The notes beneath the pieces are model-generated. The model was given only the letters and a program-made list of their open reading frames with translations. It was not told the origin of the DNA and did not search any database. From Malania oleifera (taxonomy: Eukaryota; Streptophyta; Magnoliopsida; Santalales; Ximeniaceae), in NCBI RefSeq assembly GCF_029873635.1, contig NC_080422.1:6913764-6977763 (forward strand): a DNA stretch of 64,000 nucleotides, written 5' to 3'. Made by a program: the position numbers and the translations under genes. Positions within the stretch are counted from its first letter, which is position 1. The number at the start of each line of letters is the position of its first letter. This document shows, one piece after another, positions 22,912 through 35,659 of this stretch.

Positions 22912-24952
22912 TGTAACGACCTGGCTAATTTTTCATAAATTTTTTTTCATAATAACATTAATATAATAAGTCTGATATCTTATTCAATTGAATAACATAA
23001 TCAACCTGGACCCATGGGTACCAGAGATATATCAAAAATGCAATTCTGATACCTAAGCAGTAGGAAACGTAATCACATACATATCATCCAACCAATCACA
23101 ATATCAAAGTTCAACTAAACCTGTTATATTTACAATCATTCACCAAAAATGTCAAATGTATCCTAGGGTCATAACCCAAAAATAAACCTGACCCTAACTC
23201 AACAACTCACCCTTCAAACAGGGTAGCCCCACTGGTCTCTACTGTCGCAAAGCTTTATCCGCTCCTCTACATGGATTTCTTGAAATGTTTATATAGCTAG
23301 GGTGAGACACCTCTCAGTAAGGGAAATAAACTAATATCAGTGTGTGACAACATGAGTGTTTTCGTGTTATACAAAATATTAAGGCATACATCATATCTGG
23401 TAAAACTTTGATATCATACCTGAATAAAACATGATTCCTCATAGTATAATATAACGTACTAAATTATTAACATGGAAACCATCTTATATAACTGTACAAT
23501 ACTGAATTACACCTAGGATAGATAGCTAACTGATGTCATGTCTTACCCCAACATGACTAGGTTGTGCAGCTCGAAAGCGGGACCTAGTAATGGCTGGCCG
23601 ACCATGCTAGATCAATCATAAGTCTGTAAGTACGATGGACCCGCCCCTACCTAGTCCCGAGATTGCCAAGGGACTACTCCACTCTACACTGATGCCACAT
23701 CGACTGCCATCTCCTACACTATTAGTCGTGTGATAGCACTATCATAATACTGAACATATAGCTACGGTACTATGCTCCTAAAATTGAACTAAACTATGTC
23801 ATCTAGGTTCCGATATCATATAATAAATTTCGTATACTGAGCATAGTTGTTTCGCATTTCATAATAATAATTGTCATGTAAATATTTCATAAATTCTGTC
23901 TAATCATACTTGATTATGGCATCTGCGCCAGCATAACATAACATATTAAACATAATTTTCCTGTACTATTTAATATTATAATCATAAAATCATGGTTCCT
24001 GTGTTCTTTTACAATTACCTTGAAAACCATCATATCATACTTGATCTGAGAAAACATATTATTCTGATATGCATATTTACATGGAAATTTAACCTCATGC
24101 AACACAGAAATGGGTAACATTTTGAATATAAAATCTATTCTAAAATTATGATTTCCAACAAATCATGTTTAAATCATAATCCTGTTCATAACAGTATTTC
24201 CCAAACATAGTTATATAATATGCGTATTTTCCTAAAATTTAATGCTATAAAATGAAAAATAATTTCATGGAAAATCCTGACTTATTTTATCCCCTTACCT
24301 TACTTACTGAGAAGCCAACAAAACCCCCGATTCTTACACCTATAGTGTTCCCAGCACAACACCCTGAAATTAACATTTTTCCCAACAAAACTTCAGTATT
24401 TCCTTTCCTAACATAGTCTCCTCGGTCCAGAAACACCAAATAACCAATAATACTGAAATTAACTAACTTACCCAAATTGTGGGATGGTTCCCAAGTTAGC
24501 TTAACCAACGATCCACTCTAGCAAATATGAAGATAATCTTCCTAGGAGTAGCGTGGCAGCTTCGGATTGTCGAACTAGTGAAAATTCGAGCTAGAAATTT
24601 AAAGAAAAGGTAGAGGGAACAAAAATCTAATGAAAGAAAGAGTTGCACGCGAGTTTTCTACGCTGAAATCCGAATTTGGCATACTTATACACTGACCTTC
24701 GTTGACGAGACACATCACTTCATCGACAAGGTCAAGAAGGGAGTTCGTCCACGAACTCATTACTTTCGTCAACAAATTTCAGGCCCTGAAAAATAGCCCT
24801 CTCAGTAATTCCTCGTCAATGAAACACATGTCCCCGTCAACAATCCCAATAAGTTGCTTTGTCGACGAGACCCTACTATGACCCCCTTTACAATTTCTTT
24901 TTCCTCTCCTTTATTTTATTATTTAATTTCTATAATTCTTTGGGCCTCTACA
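22912..24952 (-). mobile_element. Inner solo LTR inserted in the outer LTR
   Basis: About 2.04 kb, TGTAACGACC...GGCCTCTACA. The flanking 5-mers TATTA (left) and CATTA (right) differ at one base, consistent with an old target duplication. Minus-strand order: a motif array (about 24690-24870), TATA (TATAAGTA near 24682), the conserved block (about 23550-23610), the hairpin (23303-23316), then the LTR end. No internal region, so a solo LTR. Confidence 0.75.
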
Positions 24953-26953
24953 CATTATCTTCGTCAACAAACACTCTTCTATGACTCGTCAATGAGTACA
25001 CGTGTCTCGTCGACGAGTCCACATCAACAACCGCCTATATATAGTGAAAAATTATATTCTTTGGCTAGAAATTCATATTTTCTCTCACTTTCTCTCTCTA
25101 TTTCGGATCTCCCTCCTTCTCTTTTCAGATTCGGCTCCGTTTTTCCCTGTTTCAACGATCGAAAGTTACCATGATGATCCTGGGGAGATTCTCTACAACT
25201 TAACCGGAGTGGATTGCTGATTTGGGGTTCTTGGGCACTATCCCAAAATTAGGGTAAGTAAGTTATTTTAGGGTTTATGCTGTTATTTGGAATATGTGAA
25301 CCCAAGAAAGGTGTTAGATGGTAATGTACTGGGGTTTGAGTTGTTTAAACTGTGGTTACTATGATTTTAGGGTTTGGAGTTCTGAACGCCACAGGCGTGA
25401 TTTAGGGTTTTTCTACAAGCTTATCAGGAAACGAGTAAGGGAATAGATTAAATTATGTATTTTCAGAAAAAAAAAAAAATAACATATATTATACAATTTT
25501 TGCTTTAGAAATTATATGTAAGAAATAATTAGTTGTGGGAATACTGATATTGAACTGAGGAAACCTTGATTTCAGATTTGATATTATTTTGTCAGTAAAA
25601 TATGTTTTCGAGGTCAGATAACATGATATAGTAGTACTCACTTGTGTGGCGTGAGTATAAATGATTTTACTGCAGACTTATAACATGTTAGAATATTTTA
25701 TGTTTTCATAGAAAAAGCATGATTTGAAAATAGTTTTAGAAAGATGATTATCAATACAAAAATTAAGATATTTTTCAGTATATTATAATATGACAGCCGG
25801 CGCAGATGTCGAGTAATGATAGCTGGCGCAAATGTCATGATCAATTTTTATATGACAGTTTATTCAGAAATTATGAAATGACAGCTTTTATTCAAAAATA
25901 TGTAAAAATAAGATTTTATTTTAGAAATATGAAAATGTTATTTATGAACAAAAATATATTATGTGAAATGTATTATATTAACAGAAGCTGGATAGTTACG
26001 AATGTTAAGAGTACAGTACTGTAGCTAACTAGCCAGATCGGAGAGAGAATACCCACTGCATGCTAACCCGTTAGAGGTTTGGCGGAGAGCAGGATGGGCA
26101 AACCAGATTGGTGTATAGCCGATAGTGCAACTATACTATTCCGGAAGTGTGGGTCGGAGGCTGATTAGCCCCGAAGTGTAGGCGGTGTGTAGGATACCCC
26201 CTATGTACTGACCTGTTAGAGGTTTGACGGAGAGTAGGATGGGTAGGCGAGGATGGGTGGGCAATCGTGCGTAGATATGTCATGTTTGATTTAACCTGGT
26301 AGGCCAACCAACATTAAGTCCAAGCCTATGGGCCGCATAACCCGAATCATGGGGGGTAAACTCATGATATGCAGTTATACATCCAGGGTATATTATTTCA
26401 GTAATATACATATTTAACATATTATTTAAATGGTATGAAAATTCATTATGATATAGCAAGATTATGTTTAAAAGTATAGTTTTCCATGTGTTATCCGTTA
26501 CATCTTAAGATATATATTACAATTATATTATTTATAGTATATGTTTACATTATAATAAAACTCATGTTGCCACAAACTAATATTAGTCTATTTCCCTTAC
26601 TGAGAGGTGTTTCACCCCAACATTACAAATATTTTAGGAAATCCTGACAAACGAGTGGAGTGAGTTCCGTGATAGAGGAGTTCGTTGGTATTACCCCAGT
26701 TGCAGGGTAAGTAGTCAAGTCGGGAGCAGGATGGATTTTTGTATATATATATATGTAAAAACAATGAATCTCTAGTATTGTATATAAGTTAAGTATATTA
26801 TAGTTTGCGCTGCTTAGATGACATGTACGTATAAACAAGTAAATTTCCTAGTACCTATGGGTCAGGGTTGACTTTGACTACGTTCTATGGTATCAGAGTA
26901 TTAATAGTATATGGGAAATATATATATACAACAAGAAATTTGAGTTCGTTACA
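24953..26953 (+). mobile_element. Outer gypsy LTR, right piece
   Basis: Continues the motif array (ACTCGTCAATGAGT, CTCGTCGACGAG to about 25020), then TATA (CTATATATAG, about 25035), a CT-rich leader, a short tandem pair (GACAGCCGGCGCAGATGTC, about 25793-25840), the conserved block (about 26285-26370), the hairpin (26601-26614), and the end GAGTTCGTTACA followed by a primer-binding site. Confidence 0.75.
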
Positions 26954-26957
26954 ATTT

Positions 26958-26970
26958 TGGTATTAGAGCC
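26958..26970 (+). promoter_or_regulatory. Primer-binding site
   Basis: TGGTATTAGAGCC, 4 bp after the LTR end. The leader that follows (to about 27318) parallels 16105-16425. Confidence 0.8.
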
Positions 26971-27318
26971 TAAGTTGTTAGGTTATATAGACTTAGTATA
27001 CAACGAAAACAATACCAAAGTATAGGAATAGATCAGGAATTTAGTGAGTCAATGCTAGGGAAACTAAGATGAGTATTTAGGGTTTTGTTCCGTGATCGAG
27101 AAGCAGGATCTCCGTAGTAGTTTCTGTGTCTTTCTTAGGGTGACGATTTCAGGAAAGTCATAGTAAACCATTGTCAGGTTGTGTTTCTCAATTACTAGAC
27201 AGAATATTAAATTGAGAATAAGGATGTCAGATTAAATTGATGATATGAGATTTTAGTTAGATAAATATGTTAGTTATGATATGCAGACAGGGTCCTCAGA
27301 CTATGTTATTTTCTTTTC

Positions 27319-27719
27319 ATGATGGACCCTGGAGGTAGCAGTGCTCACGCTAGTGGTGATGATGGTGGAGGACCCTCGAGTGCGGGCGGCAGTGATTCAG
27401 ACGCAATTCTACGTAGTGTAGCTCAACATCTTATGGCTGAGATTGCATCGAACTCTAAGGAGCAGGGAGGACCATCAATAGACCAGGGCTACACTATAGA
27501 GAAGTTCGCCAAAATGAATCCTCCGGCATTTTCAGGAGGAGCAGATCCTACAGTTGCTGAAAACTAAATGCAGAGATTGAGAAATTACTGTCGTTGTTGC
27601 ACTACACCGATGAACAGAGGGTCCTATATGCTACATATAAGTTGACAGGTGCGGTTGAGAGATGGTGGATAACCGTGAAATTGCTTGAGGAACAGAGACT
27701 CATACCAGTGGCCATGGCG
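27319..27719 (+). pseudogene. Ty3/gypsy gag N-terminal remnant
   Basis: Begins with a Gly/Ser-rich N terminus and reaches [20 protein letters not shown] before a stop at 27565. In another frame immediately after, the gag continues ([19 protein letters not shown], then AVERWW and LLEEQR) to about 27717. So there is one frameshift plus a stop, and the rest is lost at the junction with the next LTR. It lies downstream of the matching LTR, primer site and leader, so it is the 5' end of that element. Confidence 0.8.
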
Positions 27720-28177
27720 TAACTAAGAACAAGCATGTTTAGCAATCCAAATTATAGTATAAACTCATTTCATATATAGCCTGCCATTTAATAAAAATCG
27801 GCCCCCAACCGTTAAATAAAACCTGGCCCTTGGCCGTTAAACAAAACTCGGACCCCAGCTGTTAAATAAAACTTGGCCACTGGTCGTTAAATAAAACCCG
27901 ACCCCTAGCCGTCTTATCAAATCTCAGTACTTTGCAAAGGCAGTTCCAGTATGTTTTACAAAAAGTTCAGTATTTTCACAACCATACCCAAATTTCGTTA
28001 CACGATAACCATACCGATTATTCACCCACCACACAATTTTCGGTATTTTGAACATAGCCATTTAAACAACCAAGAAACACATTATATGAAGTTCGTAAGA
28101 TAAAACCAAGCTTTCCACCGTTCATTTTATTCAAAATACCGTGGTTGGTTTTTGAAATAACCTTTGAAATCATAAGT

Positions 28178-28219
<42 letters not shown>

Positions 28220-28702
28220 GTTTAATCAGTTCAAATTTAATAAAAACCTAACCTAACTTAATCCCCTTACTTGTTCCTGAAAAATAGACTGCTAAAGTTT
28301 CGAAACAAAAAATCCTAGCTTTTTTATCCCACCATTGAAAGCAAACCGGCAAGCCAAGAGAGAAGAGGAGAGTGATCAGAGACCGAGCAAGGGCTCCAGG
28401 TGAGCATACGGGAGAGAGAGAGAGAGGAAAATTTTAAGTTATGAAAAATTATATATTGCTTAGCCCTTAAGTAAGCAGACTCATAGGAAAACTGTTGACG
28501 GTTTTCCCTGCACTCACAAAACTCTCGACGGTTTGGAAGTTGACCCCTCAGTTGACTAAATCTGGTAACGGTTTTTCCCAAGGCCTATAAAATTGTCGAC
28601 GGTTTGGGTCTTGCCAAACCAATTTCCTTTTTTTTCCCTTCTCTTCCTTTATTTCTCTCTTTTATATTAATTTTTTTTATTTTTCGAGTTTGGGTTCCTA
28701 CA
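27720..28702 (-). mobile_element. Gypsy LTR fragment
   Basis: On the minus strand it starts TGTAGGAACCC (plus 28702), then a motif array with GTCGACGGTTTGG and relatives (28495-28610), TATA (ATATATAA near 28450), a CT-rich leader, a (TA)n run at about 28185-28214 and a 26-bp tandem array at 27789-27915. The left end is truncated against a gypsy gag. Confidence 0.65.
27789..27915 (-). repeat. 26-bp tandem array (about 5 units)
   Basis: Units are built on CCGTTAAATAAAAC plus a variable CGGCCC/TGGCCC half. This is the second array of the LTR, comparable in position to those at 40610 and 42560. Confidence 0.85.
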
Positions 28703-29823
28703 CCATTACAATCTAAAGTGCCCAATGAAATCATATTCTTCCTTAAATCCGATATATGCCTAACATCACACAACGTTCTAACAACACGATCAAGCATTTT
28801 AATTTTGATATTCCTTGTTCCAACCATTTTGCATGACACATCGTTACCTATCAAAACATAACTAGAATTTACTAACTTATTGGTGTCAAACCAATTTTTA
28901 TTAGGTGTCATGTGATAGAAGTATGCCGAATCTAGGATCCAAGAATCTGTGAGACAATCTGAACCGGATGAAACCAAAAGCATATCCCCATCACTGCTCT
29001 CTAAGTCTCCTTCTTCCACTACATTCGTAGATTTAGATGGACCCTCTTTATTCTCTACATTCCCTTTCTTTTTCTCTAGACAAACTTGTTTTATGTGCCA
29101 CTTTCTCCCGTACTTAAAACATTGTATGTCCTTCCTCTTCCCAGAATTGGACCGAGATTTATTGTTACTTGGTCCGCTCTGGAACTTGCTTCTCCCACGT
29201 TCCTGGTTACCCCTCACCATAAGCCCTTCACCTTGTAGATTGTCATCGCTGACTTTCTTCCTCTGATGAAAACCTAAAAGAGCATTTGTGATCTCCTTAA
29301 ATTTGAGTGTTTCTTTTCCCCACATCAGAGTTATAACCAAATTCTCATACGTAGGAGAAGCATGTAGGGAATTTAGTAACATCAATGTCTTACCTTCGTC
29401 TTTGAACTTCACATCAACTTGCTTCAAATCACTGATGATTTGATTGAACACGTTGATGTGCTGGTTCAAATCTGAACCCTCTGACATCTTAAGCTCATAT
29501 AGTTTCTGCTTAAGATAAAGCTTGTTCGCAAATGACTTTGACATATACCGACTTTCCAATTTCAACCAAACTGCCGCTATTAATTCCTCATCCATGACGT
29601 GATACATCATATCATCAGCCAAACAAAGTTTGATAGTTGCCACAACCTTCACTTCTAGTTCCTTCCAACTAATCTCGTTTATGCCTTCCAGCTGCTTTCC
29701 GTATAGCTCTTTCACCATGCCCTGCTACACTAACAAATCCTTGACCCTTCTTTACCATAATCCGAAATTTTTAGATCCATAGAACTTGACCATGTCAAAC
29801 TTCATAGAAGAAATCCTAGCCAT
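28703..29823 (-). pseudogene. Ty1/copia gag-protease remnant
   Basis: The minus strand encodes a copia gag: start near 29823 (MARISS), a stop at 29752-29754, then a long open stretch from 29718. Features in order: the gag helical domain (MKELYGKQL-type start, WLKLESRYMSKS, LNQHINVFNQII), a degraded zinc knuckle (CFKYGRKWHIKQVC, second Cys replaced by Tyr), and a protease-region block (WILDSAYFYHMTPNKNWFDT) ending LRKNMISLGTLDCNG. Beyond 28703 the frame runs into LTR sequence and is meaningless. Integrase, RT and RNase H are absent. Confidence 0.85.
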
Positions 29824-29833
29824 TGTAACCTAT

Positions 29834-29846
29834 GGCTTTGATATCA
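29834..29846 (-). promoter_or_regulatory. Degenerate primer-binding site
   Basis: On the minus strand TGATATCAAAGCC, two changes from the usual site. It lies between the copia gag start and an LTR beginning TGTTGTG at 29849. Confidence 0.65.
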
Positions 29847-29848
29847 AT

Positions 29849-30428
29849 TGTTGTGAAATGAAACAAGCAAAAACGATCGTGCAGTGCAGCAATCACGATG
29901 AATAATACTGAAACACACATAGATAATGAAAGCAATAAACAACACAATAATTTAACGTGGTTCAACAGAATGCCTACGTCCACGATATTCGACTATTTAA
30001 GCCCACATTCACTCTTTCTATGCCTCAATAGCCTTTAAGTTTCACTATTCTTAGGCAAAACTTTGCAACCCCATTACTTTCTAGAAAGATAATGTTGTAG
30101 TATGTGGCTCATATCGAGTGAAACACATATGCAGAGAAAGCAGGTTGAAGAAAACAAGGAAGCTGATATGAAGAAACATCGTTGACCATTTTATGGTTAC
30201 ATCGACGGTTTCAGGTAGAAACCAAATTAGGAATAAAATAGTCAATGAATTGCATAGTCCATCAAAGGTTACATCAACACTTTTGGCATTGTTTTTGAAA
30301 TTTAAATTGGGAAGATTAATAGGTAGGGATACAGAAGCAAATCTTCCGCAAATTGATACAAGGGTATTTGAGGGATTCTCTAATACCTCTGTATGTTTAG
30401 GGGTTAGTATAAATACAATGTTTGTAAC
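29849..30428 (-). mobile_element. Copia LTR remnant and flanking debris
   Basis: Starts TGTTGTGAAATGAAAC and contains AACGTGGTTCAACAGA with a following CCTACGTCCACG, the same landmarks as the LTR at 35660. From about 30180 come motifs ACATCGACGGTTTC and ACATCAACACTTTT. The right limit is the LINE junction. Exact boundary unclear. Confidence 0.5.
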
Positions 30429-30429
30429 C

Positions 30430-32853
30430 CTGATTTTGATGGAGACAAAAATGAGTCTGGGGAGATGATCTTAGACTTTGCTATGTCATATGATTTTAGT
30501 ATAATGAATACTTACTTTAAGAAGAGAGAAGAACACTTAATTACCTTTAAAAGTGGACAAAATAGAAGTCAAATAGATTTTTTTTTAACTAGGAGGGTAG
30601 ATTGTGTATCATGCAAGGATTGTAAAGTTATTCCAGGTGAAAGTCTAACCACACAACATAGAGTCTTAATGTTAGATATATGCATTAAAAAATGGAAGAA
30701 AAAGGATAAAATAAACCAGTGTAGGAGAACTAGATGGTGGAACCTAAAAGGAGAAAATATAATAAGATTTAAAGATAAAATGATCAAAGATGGGGATTGG
30801 ACCTTAGAGGATGGATAGATTCAAATACTCTTTGGAATAGATTAGCTATCTCTATTAAAAAGATAGCAAAAGAGATTTTAGGTGAATCAAGGGGAAGATT
30901 CTCAAATAGCAAAAAAAGTTGGTGGTGGGATAAAGATGTATAAAAAATCATAAAGACAAAAAGAATTTGGTATAAAACGTGGCAAAAATGTAGAAACAGC
31001 GATAACTTTGAAAAATATAAGGAGGTAAGAAAAGATGCAAAAAGGGCCGTTAGTGAAGCTAAATATAGATCATTTAATAGTTTGTATGATAGATTAGGTA
31101 CAAAAGAAGGGGAAAGAGATATATTTAAACTTGCTAAAGTTAGAGAAAGGAAGAACAAGGACTTAGGAAATGTAAAATGTATAAAAAGTGAGGATGATAT
31201 TGTCTTGGTTAAGGACGAAGATATTAAAGAAAGATGGCGAAGTTACTTTAGTAAATTGTTTAACGAAAACCAAATAGAAGGCTTAACTTTAGAATTGTCA
31301 AATGAGGAAAAAACTAAAAATATAAGATTTATTCGAAAAATTAGAGTTAACGAAGTTAAGTTTGCACTAAAAAAGATAAAAAATGGGAAAGCTATGGGAC
31401 CAGATAACATCCCAATTGAAGTTTGGAAATGCTTGGGTGATAATGAAATTATATGGTTAACTAATTTATTTAATACAATTGTAAAAACTAAGAAAATGTC
31501 AGATGAATGGAGGAAAGACACTTTAATACCTATATACAAAAATAATGGAGATATTCAAAATTGTAATAACTATCGTGGAATTAAACGTATGAGTTATACG
31601 ATGAAACTATGGGAAAGAGTAGTTGAACAAAGATTAAGGTTAGAAACGAAGATCTCAAAAAATCAATTTGGTTTTATGCCTGGGAGATCTACCACAGAAG
31701 CTATTTATCTTTTAAGAATATTAATGGAAAAGTTTAGGGAAAAGAAGAGGGACTTGCATATGATATTTATTGACCTTGAGAAAGCATATGATAGGATACC
31801 TAGGGAAGTTCTATGGTGGGTTTTAGAAAAAAAAAAAAAAAAGGGTGTATGTTGTAGGTATACCGATGTCATTAAGGATATGTACGATGGAGTAATGACT
31901 AGTGTAAAGACTATAGATGGAGAAACTAGAGAATTTCCAATTACCATAGGTGTACATCAAGGATCTGCTTTGAGTCCTTATCTTTTTGCTTTAGTGATGG
32001 ACCAATTGACTAAGAGGATTCAAAAGGAGGTTCCATGGTGTATGTTGTTTGCAGATGATATTGTATTAATTGATGAAACTAGGGATGGAGTAGAGGCTGA
32101 GTTAGAATTATGGAGAGAAGTTTTGGAATCTAGAGGCTTTAAGATAAGTAGAAATAAAACAGAATATATGAAATGTAATTTTAGTAATAATAGGAGGAAT
32201 ATTGGAGACAAAGTTAAACTTGATGATGAAGAAATAAATAGCACTTGTAAATTTCGATACCTTGGATCTATTATGCAAGTTGAAGGAGAAATTGAAGATG
32301 ATGTAATGCATAGAGTTAAAGCAGGTTGGGTAAAATGAAGAAGTTGTTCAAGTGTTCTATATGATCGTAGAATACCCTTAAAATTGAAAGGGAAGTTTTA
32401 TATGACAGCTATAAGACCAGCTATGCTATATGGATCAGAATGTTGGGCGACGAAGAAACATAATATCCAAAAAGTAAAAGTTGCCGAGATGAGGATGCTT
32501 AGATGGATGAGTGGTATAACATTGAAAGATAAATTAAGGAATGAACATATTCGTGGTAAGTTAGGTGTAGCTCCTATAGAAGATAAGATAAGGGAAAGAC
32601 GACTCAGATGGTATGGACACTTACAACGTAGGCCTTATAGTGCACCTGTAAGGAAGAGTGACTTAATTACTATGGGGGGCAGTAGAAGGGGTAGGGGTAG
32701 ACCTAAAATAACTTGGGAGGAGATAGTGAGTAAGGATTTAATATCCTTGAATCTATCAAAAGAAATGGTCCATGATCGCATAAATTGGCGGAAAAGGATT
32801 CATATAGCCACCCCACTTAGTGGGACTAAGGCTTGGTTTTGTTGTTGTTGTTG
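30430..32853 (+). mobile_element. 5'-truncated RTE-clade LINE
   Basis: Begins inside the endonuclease domain (ILDFAMS...FFKKREEHLITFKSG) and continues through a full reverse transcriptase (NQFGFMPGRSTTEAI; FADD at 32048-32059). It ends with the RTE tail block MRMLRWMSG...RRLRWYGHLQRRP...GRGRPKITWEE and a (GTT)n 3' terminus, typical of plant RTE elements. Defects: a frame change near 30815, a stop at 30941-30943 and TGA at 32336-32338, where related elements have Trp. Between these the RT frame is open from about 31082, including an A-run at 31829-31842. Not autonomous in this state. The 3' end abuts the interior of a copia LTR. Confidence 0.9.
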
Positions 32854-33416
32854 TACCATATGCAACAATCTAAAACGGTGAAATACATAATTATTCCACA
32901 ACCATAGCAATATAAAGAGAGTAATAATAAAGGCAATGACACCAGGAATTATGTGGTTTGGCAAAGCCTACATCCATAAGAGCAATCGGCAAGAGATATC
33001 ACTATGAAAATCAAAGATACACACTCAATGATCTTCTATCCTTCTCTCACCCTTCTTTTACTCTCTTACATATCAAAATATGGCCAGAAGAACATATATA
33101 ACAAGTCCTCGGAGGCTTCCCTCCAAGTCCCCAGTCGTCACACCATTTACATTTAAAATTCAAATATTTTCTCACAACCCAAGCGCACTCGTCGATGAGA
33201 ACAGGGCACTCATCGACGAGCCAAAGAAAGCCACCCGTTGACTTGTCAACCCACTCGTTGACGAGTCTTGAACTCTACAGTTTTTCACCTGTTGGCATCT
33301 TATCGTCGACAAGCACAGGGCACTTGTCGACTAGTCATTGCTGCTACACCAACATATGTTTTTCTCCCTTTGTTCATAAGTCCCCATGAAGTATAAAAGC
33401 CACACCATAAACAACA
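32854..33416 (-). mobile_element. 3' LTR of degenerate copia element (end lost)
   Basis: Aligns throughout with 35728-36327 but lacks the first 68 bp of that copy, which are replaced by the LINE end. It contains motifs GTCGATGAG and GTCGACAAG (about 33188-33345), and TATA on the minus strand (TTATATATG near 33095). It ends CCATAAACAACA. Confidence 0.85.
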
Positions 33417-35659
33417 ATCTCCACCTTGGCGATTATACGCCCCTTAAGAGAATCCGAAAAATATATCTGATTGCTCCATCTTGAACTTAGAATGCTCAGT
33501 TGGGACCATCTCCCTTCTAGCACTTGGGGACGTACACCAAGTCCAAACAACACCGCTTGAACTTGCCGATGGTAGCTTCAGCTTCTACCATCAACCCCGA
33601 TATAGTTGTAGATGCAATACTCGAAGACTTCACCCTAGGCTTCCAATAAGACCTTTCCACAACAGAAAACACAAAAATTGTTGCAAGTCTTCTTTCACCA
33701 AAGCCCCCTCCATAGTCTTCAACAAAAACTAACAATTGACGGTTCACTCTATTGCCTGCTGAAACACTCCATTACATAATCATGGATGAACCTTTGACAT
33801 ATCCCGAACATCACAGCCCATCTTTGGGTACTGAGTGGTAGAAATTCCATATTGATTCTCCATAGAAACCCTTTGAGATAGCAAACAAAGTCTCCCTGTG
33901 GTTCCATCCATAAAGCCACCCTGAGATAACACCAATCTCCCTGCAGTTTTATCCATGCAAATTAGCTTACCAAGACCCATTTTGGCCGTACCCAACACAT
34001 TCATGGTAAAACCTTTCAACAGAGTTACCAACTGATTAGCCTCATTCAAAGCATTTCCAAGCAATAACATGTCATTCATACACAACAAATACATCAATCC
34101 ACGACATCCTATCATTTTTTTCCAAACTGGAAGCCTCACCAACTCACCTGAGTAGTGATCTGATAGTGCACATGGGCCTACCGTGATTCTACTAGTCTCC
34201 CGAGCTGAAACTCCCTACAATATGAACTATGTCATCTCTGTCTTGAGTCTATTGCTCCATTTGCATTACATGCCCATTCATACCGTGATACTGTTGACCC
34301 AAGATAGAACTCCTCACATTTCTGCCCTGAGTCCCTAACTCCACTTGAATAACATGATTGCTGCTACTATAGTTTTCTGACATTTGTTTATCTTCCTTTA
34401 CCTAAGTACGTTGTCCCATGGCTTTATCACCAAAATTCATGTCCTCGATCGCCCCTTTGTTTGTCATAGGATCACCTAACTTGTACTGACCTTTCATATA
34501 ACCGAGAAAGATATATTGTCCAGACATAACACCAAGTCTAGATCCTCCATCACTAGAATAGTGCACCAGTAGATTTCCACTCACAACTAAGTAGTCTACT
34601 GCAAAACCTACCCCCAATTCACTTGCAACTTTCCCATCTAGCGATACCTTTGGCGATCGGTCACACAAGAAACACGTCATACTCACTGACTTCACCAAGA
34701 AGTACCCTGCAAGCCCTGCATATAATTTGCCCTGCTCACAAAACTTCTTGAATGAAACCAACGCACTCAGCCCCAATGTTTGACTTGAGAATCTCTCTCC
34801 CGATTTGGTTCTCCATCTCAGCTACTGCATGAAGTACACCAAGACCCTTTGTTATAATCACACGAAATACATATGTCTATCCCCTGATGTTATCATCATT
34901 GGTTCCATGTAGTCACCCATATGCTTTAAACGCATATGCCATAGGATACCTGACTCAGATTAAACAGTTGCAACTCCACCTACAACCGTAACACCTTGCA
35001 GTGCATAAATATTTCCTGATACTTTTTCCCTTTTTATCACTATCAAGTTACCTTCACACACTTTCATTTCTTCACATTTAGACTCGTAACAATATCCATT
35101 ACGGTCTAAAGTTCCCAATGAAATACCATTCTTCCTTAGACCCGATTCGAGCTTTATATCGTATATGGTTCTTACAACATCACCATATATTTTAATTTTG
35201 ACATTTCTAATTACAAACATTTTGCATGAAATATCATTTTCCATCAAAATATAACAAGTATAAACTGACTTATAGATGTCAAACCATTTTCTAGAATAAA
35301 AGCATCTGGTATCTAAGATCCAAGAATCACCCATGAGGCACTTTGAACCCGATGAAACATGTAGCATATCTCTATCATTACATTTTGAGTCTTCCTCCAC
35401 TACACTTACAAATTTTTGACGAACCTTTAGACATATATCAGCATTCTCATTTTCACCAAACTAATGCCGGAGAATTCTCATCCATGACGTGATATAACAC
35501 GTCCTTAGCCAAACAAAAACGAATGATTGCTCCCAATTCATTCCAAGTCGTTGCACCTATGCTATTTGGTTGAAATTCTGTATAAACCTTTCACCATGCC
35601 TTTGCTGCAACACGAGATCCTTCAATCAAAGACTATACAACACACTCTTTGATACCAAT
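33417..35659 (-). pseudogene. Degenerate copia internal region
   Basis: Read on the minus strand from right to left: gag start debris (35400-35640); protease-region block WILDTRCFYSRKWFD...LRKNGISLGTLDRNG (34960-35400); integrase C-terminal type sequence (YIFLGYMKGQYK..., 34402-34776); RT thumb region (YLLCMNDMLLLGN replacing the YVDDM active-site block, 33780-34142); then non-coding sequence and a polypurine tract CCAAGGTGGAGAT (33417-33429). At 2.2 kb it is about half the usual internal length, with the core RT and most of integrase deleted. Confidence 0.82.

Noticed and set aside
22663-22938. ORF with a duplicated protein stretch
   Set aside because: It translates the 136-bp LTR duplication; no coding evidence.
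28604-29266. Plus-strand ORFs opposite the copia gag
   Set aside because: Antisense to a clear copia gag reading frame.
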